DNA of 9,425 nucleotides from an uncultured Dialister sp. (GTDB lineage Bacteria > Bacillota > Negativicutes > Veillonellales > Dialisteraceae). The stretch covers positions 1 through 9,425 of the forward strand of contig CAKPQG010000043.1 of assembly GCA_934178345.1 (NCBI GenBank), in the 5' to 3' direction. The first letter of the stretch is position 1, and each line of letters opens with the position of its first letter. The notes under the pieces are model-generated. The model saw only the letters and a list, made by a program, of their open reading frames with translations, had not been told where the DNA came from and searched no databases. A program made the position numbers and the translations under genes. Positions 6,091 through 9,425 of this stretch are shown here, piece after piece.

Positions 6091-6179
6091 GCCGGGGTGG
6101 CGGAACTGGCAGACGCAAGGGACTTAAAATCCCTCGGATCGTGAGATTCGTACCGGTTCGATTCCGGTCCTCGGCACCA
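6091..6179 (+). tRNA. tRNA-Leu (TAA)
   Basis: Acceptor GCCGGGG pairs with CCTCGGC. The anticodon stem AGGGA/TCCCT encloses CTTAAAA with anticodon TAA at 6125-6127. A long variable arm (about 6135-6150) makes it a class II tRNA of 89 nt. Discriminator A and CCA are encoded. It is last in the operon. Confidence 0.96.
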
Positions 6180-6191
6180 ATTTGAATGATG

Positions 6192-6218
6192 AGCCGGAGC
6201 GTGATGCTCCGGCTTTTT
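6192..6218 (+). terminator. Rho-independent terminator of the tRNA operon
   Basis: The 9-bp stem AGCCGGAGC / GCTCCGGCT with a GTGAT loop is followed by TTTTT, 12 nt after the CCA of tRNA-Leu. Confidence 0.93.
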
Positions 6219-6253
6219 GTTGTTTGGAAATAAGCGCGTGGTTGGAAAAGGCT

Positions 6254-6388
6254 AGACATCAGATGTCAGATAGAGAGACTTGGAGACTTTAGACTTTAGG
6301 TGACAGACATCAGAGATCAGACATCTGATATCTTTCCGTCTCCCGGTCTCTCGGTCTCCTAATCCCTAATCCCTAATCCCTAGCTACT
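6254..6388 (+). repeat. Mixed phased heptamer and octamer arrays before ybaK
   Basis: AGACATC-type heptamers at 6254-6267 include the palindrome GACATC-A-GATGTC. GAGACTT-type units follow, then four more heptamers (6305-6332), three GTCTC-ending octamers (6335-6358), AATCCCT three times (6361-6381) and AGCTACT (6382-6388). The array ends 19 bp before the ybaK start codon. No clear promoter for ybaK is visible in this gap. Confidence 0.75.
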
Positions 6389-6407
6389 TAACGAATCGAG
6401 GCAAACT

Positions 6408-6893
6408 ATGGCAAAGAAAGAAAAGAAAACGAATGTCATGCGCATTCTGGATAAAGAGAAGATTTCCTACGAGACGAAGTCCTATGACTACGATGAGGAC
6501 AATCTCTCGGGCGTGCATGCGGCGGCAGAGCTCGGCTATGATCCGGACATGGTTTTCAAGACCATCGTCACGCATGGTGACAAGACGGGCCCGGTGGTCT
6601 TCTGTCTGCCTTCCGAGAAGGAAATCGATCTCAAAGCGGCAGCGCGTGTGAGTGGGAATAAGAGTGTAGAGATGATCCATGTGAAGGAGCTTCCCGGCCT
6701 CACCGGGTATCTGCGAGGCGGGTGCTCGCCGATCGGCATGAAGAAGGCCTTCCCGACCTTCATTGATGAGAGCTGCCATCACCATCAGGCGATCAGCATC
6801 AGCGCGGGCCAGCGCGGCCGTCAGGTGGTGCTCTCGCCGGATGATCTGATTTCCCTCATCGGTGCGAAGACGGCGGATCTGACGGCGAAGTAG
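6408..6893 (+). CDS. ybaK: Cys-tRNA(Pro)/Cys-tRNA(Cys) deacylase, YbaK/EbsC family
   Basis: A 161-residue stand-alone editing protein of the YbaK/ProX superfamily. It works in trans with prolyl-tRNA synthetase, hydrolysing Cys-tRNA(Pro) and so preventing cysteine at proline codons. The catalytic lysine is Lys51 in VFKTIVTHGD, and the conserved glycine-rich signature is GYLRGGCSPIGMKK (100-113). Length and motif spacing match full family members. The start at 6408 is supported by GAGG (6398-6401) six bases upstream. It is monocistronic, 190 bp after the tRNA operon that includes tRNA-Cys; the theme fits, but the operon terminator stands between them. No terminator is obvious right after the gene. 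Confidence 0.93.
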   Translation: MAKKEKKTNVMRILDKEKISYETKSYDYDEDNLSGVHAAAELGYDPDMVFKTIVTHGDKTGPVVFCLPSEKEIDLKAAARVSGNKSVEMIHVKELPGLTGYLRGGCSPIGMKKAFPTFIDESCHHHQAISISAGQRGRQVVLSPDDLISLIGAKTADLTAK

Positions 6894-6910
6894 AGAGGCG
6901 GAAGCTGGGT

Positions 6911-6953
6911 TGCCTCATGATGCGTGAATGCGGACTTTTCCCAAAATGAGGCA
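6911..6953. repeat. Inverted repeat TGCCTCAT / ATGAGGCA
   Basis: Perfect 8-nt arms (6911-6918 and 6946-6953) flank 27 nt, 18 bp after the ybaK stop codon. There is no T-run, so it is a weak candidate terminator at best. Confidence 0.4.
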
Positions 6954-6957
6954 TGAA

Positions 6958-6996
6958 GGCGGCGGCTTCGCCGCCATATAAATGGCGATGCCCGAA
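6958..6996 (+). repeat. GC hairpin plus shared 15-nt box
   Basis: GGCGGCG-GCTT-CGCCGCC (6958-6975) is a perfect 7-bp stem. Six bases later comes ATGGCGATGCCCGAA (6982-6996), the same box that ends the 54-bp repeats at 5517 and 5671. The hairpin has replaced the 54-bp repeat's own palindrome, but the order palindrome then box is kept. Confidence 0.7.
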
Positions 6997-7054
6997 AGTT
7001 TCCTGCATAGCAGGTTTCCCGCTGTGGATTTCCAAACATCGACCGCTTGGGCGC

Positions 7055-7090
7055 GGATGACAAAGATTTCTCGCTTGCGCTCGAAATGAC
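7055..7090. repeat. Dispersed palindromic repeat, TCATTTCGAGCG type
   Basis: Read on the minus strand, this contains GTCATTTCGAGCG, CAAGCGAGAAATC and TTTGTCATC in succession. That matches, from memory, an intergenic palindromic repeat seen in many unrelated bacteria. The arms ATTTC.CGC and GCG..CGAAAT lie around a TT loop. It is inserted between the 15-nt box and the heptamers of the composite repeat. Confidence 0.65.
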
Positions 7091-7100
7091 GATACGGGAG

Positions 7101-7148
7101 AGTCGCTAGTCACAAGTCACTCGCGTCTCCTCGTCCCTGCTTTCAAAC
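7101..7148 (+). repeat. Heptamers (AGTCACT type) plus TCCCTGCTTTCAAAC box
   Basis: AGTCGCT, AGTCACA and AGTCACT (7101-7121) are followed by a 10-nt linker ending CTCCT and the box at 7134-7148. This is the same order as at 5542-5617. Confidence 0.75.
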
Positions 7149-7172
7149 GCCTCATCTTTCGTGAATACCGCA

Positions 7173-7192
7173 TATTAGGGAAACGCGGATTA
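7173..7192 (+). mobile_element. Solo end of the MITE-like element
   Basis: TTAGGGAAACGCGGATTAA (7174-7192) matches the left end of the element at 4302-4320 with two differences. No opposite end is visible nearby, so it is a remnant. Confidence 0.5.
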
Positions 7193-7200
7193 AGGAAATA

Positions 7201-7276
7201 CTGCGCGGCGCTTCTGACTTGATGCGCCGCACCAACCCCTTTGAACCTCTTGAACCCATAGAACCTGCTGCACCTC
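7201..7276 (-). repeat. Inverted copy of the palindrome with four 9-nt units
   Basis: The reverse complement of 7201-7230 matches the start of the 54-bp repeat, with GCGGCGC and GCGCCGC arms. It is followed on the plus strand by four 9-nt units in register (7241-7276): TTGAACCTC, TTGAACCCA, TAGAACCTG and CTGCACCTC. These correspond to the units at 5455-5472 in inverted orientation. The 400-bp gap between ybaK and 7303 thus holds repeats and no gene that I can support. Confidence 0.7.
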
Positions 7277-7302
7277 TTTGGCATGCCCCGTGGACGAACC
7301 TG

Positions 7303-7344
7303 ATCCCGATGACTGGATACCATGTCCGGTCATCGGGATTTTTT
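7303..7344 (+). terminator. Strong Rho-independent terminator upstream of miaB
   Basis: A 15-bp stem, ATCCCGATGACTGGA (7303-7317) with TCCGGTCATCGGGAT (7325-7339) and one wobble, has a 7-nt loop and six T residues (7339-7344). It may end read-through from ybaK, 410 bp upstream, or a small RNA. Confidence 0.92.
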
Positions 7345-7361
7345 ATTTTTCACTCTGCGTA

Positions 7362-7370
7362 TGCTATAAT
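7362..7370 (+). promoter_or_regulatory. Extended -10 promoter of miaB
   Basis: TGC-TATAAT is a consensus extended -10. The -35 is poor (TTTATT at 7342-7347, 17 bp away) and overlaps the T-run of the preceding terminator. The expected leader is about 44 nt. Confidence 0.75.
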
Positions 7371-7419
7371 AAAGTGATATTTTGGATACGTGTGAGTTGT
7401 TATATAAAGGATATATATT

Positions 7420-8739
7420 ATGGAAAAGAAGTACTTCACCCTGACCTATGGCTGCCAAATGAATGAATCGGACACGGAGCGCATCAACGGGCAGCTGGAG
7501 GAGCTGGGATATACGCCGGCGGAGACGATGGAAGAGGCGGATATCATCATCATGAATACCTGCAGTATCCGCCAGAATGCGGAAGAGAAGGTCTATGGCA
7601 AGATCGGGGAGATCAAGAAGCTGAAGGATAAGAATCCTCATCTGCTTCTGGGAATCGCCGGATGCATGGCGCAGGAGAATAAGGGCAAGCTCATCGAGCG
7701 CATGCCGATCATTGATTTCGTCATCGGGCCGTACCATATCCATGACCTGAAGGAGATCGTTTCGAAGGAAGATGCGCGCGGAGGCCATGTGGTGAAGACG
7801 GAGAGAAATCCGCACAGTGTGAGTGACTACAGCGAGCTTCGTGCGGTGCGTAAGTCTCATGTCTTTGCATGGATCCCGATCATGCAGGGGTGCAACAAGT
7901 TCTGCACGTACTGCATCGTGCCGTATGTACGCGGCCGTGAGCTGTCCCGCAGCGTGGAGGATATCTCGCGCGAAATAGAGGGCCTCGCGAAGGAAGGCTA
8001 TAAGGAAGTGACGCTCCTTGGGCAGAATGTGAATTCGTATGGTCTTGATTTCAGAAATGGGACGGACTTCGGGACGCTGATCCGCGCGATTGACAAGGTG
8101 GATGGCATCGAGCGCGTGCGCTATATGACGTCGCATCCGAGAGATATGACTTTCGATATGGTGGATGCGATGGCGGACTCGCCGAAGGTGGCGCGTCATA
8201 TGCATCTGCCTGTGCAGCATGGCTCGAATGAAATGCTGAAGAAGATGAATCGCGGATATACGATCGAGCATTTCAAGGAGCTTGTTTCCTACGTCCGTGA
8301 AAAGATGCCGGATATCGTGCTGACGACGGATCTCATCACCGGGTTCCCTGGAGAAACGGAAGAGATGCATCAGGAGACGCTCGCGCTTTTGAAAGAGGTG
8401 CGCTTCGATTCGGCGTATACATTCATTTATTCGCCTAGAAATGGCACGCCGGCAGCGCGCATGATGGATCAGATCGATGAGGAGACGAAGCACCGCCGTC
8501 TGCAGGAGCTGATGGATGTGGAAAATGAGGTGAGCCTTTCTCTGAATCAGGCAATGGAGGGCAAGACCTATCCCATCATCGTCGAAGGCCCGTCGAAGCA
8601 GGAGGATGTCTGGTATGGACGCACCTCGGGCAATAAGATGATTCTTTTCCCGTATCAGGAAGGCGTCAAGGTCGGTGATACGCTCGAAGCGAAAGTCGAG
8701 GTCGGACAGACGTGGGTGCTGAAGGGGAAATTGGTGTAG
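7420..8739 (+). CDS. miaB: tRNA-2-methylthio-N6-dimethylallyladenosine synthase
   Basis: MiaB is a radical-SAM methylthiotransferase that converts i6A37 to ms2i6A37 in tRNAs reading UNN codons, a class that includes the tRNA-Cys and tRNA-Leu(TAA) encoded upstream. The 439-residue length is typical. The N-terminal domain has the auxiliary cluster cysteines Cys12, Cys48 and Cys82. The radical-SAM motif is CNKFCTYC with Cys158, Cys162 and Cys165. PYVRGRELSRS (168-178) is characteristic of the family. A C-terminal TRAM domain occupies about 375-438. The start at 7420 has AAAGGA (7406-7411) eight bases upstream. The gene has its own extended -10 promoter behind a strong terminator. In many Firmicutes it is followed directly by mutS; here a small gene has come between. 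No terminator is visible after the stop codon. Confidence 0.96.
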   Translation: MEKKYFTLTYGCQMNESDTERINGQLEELGYTPAETMEEADIIIMNTCSIRQNAEEKVYGKIGEIKKLKDKNPHLLLGIAGCMAQENKGKLIERMPIIDFVIGPYHIHDLKEIVSKEDARGGHVVKTERNPHSVSDYSELRAVRKSHVFAWIPIMQGCNKFCTYCIVPYVRGRELSRSVEDISREIEGLAKEGYKEVTLLGQNVNSYGLDFRNGTDFGTLIRAIDKVDGIERVRYMTSHPRDMTFDMVDAMADSPKVARHMHLPVQHGSNEMLKKMNRGYTIEHFKELVSYVREKMPDIVLTTDLITGFPGETEEMHQETLALLKEVRFDSAYTFIYSPRNGTPAARMMDQIDEETKHRRLQELMDVENEVSLSLNQAMEGKTYPIIVEGPSKQEDVWYGRTSGNKMILFPYQEGVKVGDTLEAKVEVGQTWVLKGKLV

Positions 8740-8753
8740 TTTCGAGGGGAAAT

Positions 8754-8774
8754 GAGGAATTAGGAATTAGGAAT
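8754..8774 (+). repeat. Three phased heptamers (TAGGAAT)
   Basis: GAGGAAT, TAGGAAT and TAGGAAT lie in register 14 bp after the miaB stop codon. Their reverse complement (ATTCCTA, ATTCCTC) is the unit of the array at 9286-9320, so the small gene between them is flanked by inverted arrays. Confidence 0.8.
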
Positions 8775-8796
8775 GAAGGCAGTCAAGCCGCCTCGC

Positions 8797-8808
8797 ATTA
8801 CATGTAAT
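8797..8808. other. 12-bp perfect palindrome upstream of the four-helix-bundle gene
   Basis: ATTACATGTAAT is fully self-complementary and lies 77 bp before the start codon at 8886. It could be an operator; no clear promoter accompanies it. Confidence 0.35.
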
Positions 8809-8885
8809 ACTGAAGCGTCATTCTCCTGATAACCTATCTATATGGCTTGCCTTTGGGCGTGTACGTGGAATAACGGAGGAGCTCA

Positions 8886-9248
8886 ATGAAAGTAGATAAC
8901 CTGATTGTGGTAAAAAGCAAGAAACTTGCGCTCCGAGTGATGAAACTGGTGCAGTATCTTACGCAGCATAAAAGTCCTTACTTTATCATTGACCAGATAG
9001 GTCGTTCGGGTACGAGCATCGGAGCGAATATCATCGAAGCGGAGCATGCTATCAGTAAAAAAGAGTTTTTGATGAAAATGTATATCGCGTATAAAGAGTG
9101 CAATGAGACGCTGTATTGGCTGGATCTGCTGCAGGAAGCCAGATATATTTCTGAGGAAAGTTACCAGTCCCTTTCTGCGGACTTGCGGGAGTTGGAACGC
9201 ATCTTGGCCTCGATTACAAAGACGACGGCTGAGAGCGTAAAGAAATAA
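8886..9248 (+). CDS. Four-helix-bundle protein (23S rRNA intervening-sequence protein family)
   Basis: A 120-residue, mostly helical protein resembling the family first found encoded in intervening sequences of 23S rRNA genes (PF05635/TIGR02436). Family signs are the opening VVKSKKLALRVMKLVQYL, then QIGRSGTSIGANIIEAEHAISKKEFL (about 37-62), and a third segment YKECNETLYWLDLL (69-82), all in canonical order. A final helix at about 95-119 completes the bundle. Family members form small oligomers, and the Avd protein of diversity-generating retroelements belongs to this fold; no reverse transcriptase or template repeat is present here. The biochemical role of free-standing members is unknown. 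The start is fixed by GGAGGAG (8875-8881) just upstream. The gene sits between miaB and mutS, flanked by inverted heptamer arrays and followed by a GC hairpin, and looks like an insertion. Confidence 0.85.
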   Translation: MKVDNLIVVKSKKLALRVMKLVQYLTQHKSPYFIIDQIGRSGTSIGANIIEAEHAISKKEFLMKMYIAYKECNETLYWLDLLQEARYISEESYQSLSADLRELERILASITKTTAESVKK

Positions 9249-9250
9249 AT

Positions 9251-9280
9251 TGGCGGCGCTATATCATTTGTGCGCCGCCA
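9251..9280. repeat. GC-rich hairpin after the four-helix-bundle gene
   Basis: TGGCGGCGC (9251-9259) and GCGCCGCCA (9272-9280) form a perfect 9-bp stem with a 12-nt loop, two bases after the stop codon. It lacks a T-run on the plus strand. It shares the GCGGCGC/GCGCCGC core with the palindrome at 5632-5658, so it is probably the same repeat family doing duty as a transcript end. Confidence 0.7.
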
Positions 9281-9285
9281 CCACC

Positions 9286-9320
9286 ACTCCTCATTCCTAA
9301 TTCCTCATTCCTAATTATTC
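9286..9320 (+). repeat. Five phased heptamers (ATTCCTA/ATTCCTC)
   Basis: ACTCCTC, ATTCCTA, ATTCCTC, ATTCCTA and ATTATTC run in register. They are the reverse complement of the unit at 8754-8774. Confidence 0.8.
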
Positions 9321-9369
9321 CAAACTGTATTTGATTTCATGTTTTCCCAAAGAATGGAGCGAAGAGACC

Positions 9370-9425
9370 ATGGCCAAAACGCCCTTGATGGCACAGTATA
9401 AGGAAGTCAAAGAGAAATACCAGGA
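9370..9425 (+). CDS. mutS: DNA mismatch repair protein MutS, N-terminal fragment
   Basis: Only 18 codons are in the window; the gene continues past the right edge. The peptide starts MAKTPLMAQYKEVKEKYQ. This fits the opening of MutS, where a TPMMQQY-like segment and a KxKxxY helix precede the mismatch-binding domain. The start follows GGAG (9356-9359) with a 10-nt gap. A position soon after miaB agrees with the common miaB-mutS-mutL order. MutS would recognise mismatches and start repair with MutL. The call rests on a short match plus gene order. Confidence 0.75.
   Translation, partial: MAKTPLMAQYKEVKEKYQ

Noticed and set aside
5854..6259. Open frames on both strands across the tRNA genes
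   Set aside because: The four tRNAs account for the sequence; such frames are a common annotation artefact over tRNA clusters.
7330..8493. Minus-strand open frame of 387 codons opposite miaB
   Set aside because: It is the antisense shadow of miaB, with the same Arg/His/Ile-rich composition and no family likeness.
8886..9248. Accessory gene (Avd) of a diversity-generating retroelement
   Set aside because: The fold family is shared, but there is no reverse transcriptase, template repeat or variable target gene in the window.

Overview
The window looks like a chromosomal segment of a Gram-negative-staining Firmicute of the class Negativicutes, possibly a Dialister-like member of the Veillonellaceae. 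The clues are a T-box leader on thrS, a HutP-family gene directly after thrS, miaB followed by the start of mutS, and house-keeping genes of intermediate G+C. The class is an inference from gene content and order, and the genus is a guess.

Layout from left to right. Positions 1-281 hold a hairpin and a striking array of three 26-bp palindromes spaced 40-41 bp apart. These overlap the probable promoter of a Fic-domain AMPylase gene (282-1505). Next comes a strong promoter, a threonine T-box riboswitch with specifier ACC and its terminator, then thrS (1909-3816) and a HutP-family gene one base downstream (3818-4255). A roughly 165-bp MITE-like inverted repeat (4303-4467) lies between that gene and the operon terminator (4469-4503). 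A monocistronic carbon-nitrogen hydrolase follows (4605-5402). A repeat-filled spacer leads to a four-gene tRNA operon, Asp-Gly-Cys-Leu (5830-6179), with its own promoter and terminator. After another repeat block come ybaK (6408-6893), a 400-bp spacer made almost entirely of repeats, miaB (7420-8739), a small four-helix-bundle gene (8886-9248) bracketed by inverted heptamer arrays, and the first 18 codons of mutS (9370 onward).

Most of the genes serve translation and genome fidelity: threonyl-tRNA synthetase under tRNA-sensing control, four tRNAs, a deacylase that clears mischarged Cys-tRNA(Pro), the MiaB tRNA methylthiotransferase, and MutS. The Fic gene and the four-helix-bundle gene look like accessory insertions among them.

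The most unusual features are non-coding. One is the helically phased triple palindrome in front of the Fic gene, whose product carries a possible DNA-binding C-terminus and so may regulate itself. The other is the make-up of the spacers between transcription units. They are built from phased 7-, 8- and 9-nt tandem repeats, GC-rich palindromes and a shared 15-nt box, and these parts recur in a similar order in several gaps. All calls come from reading the sequence by eye; no database search was run.
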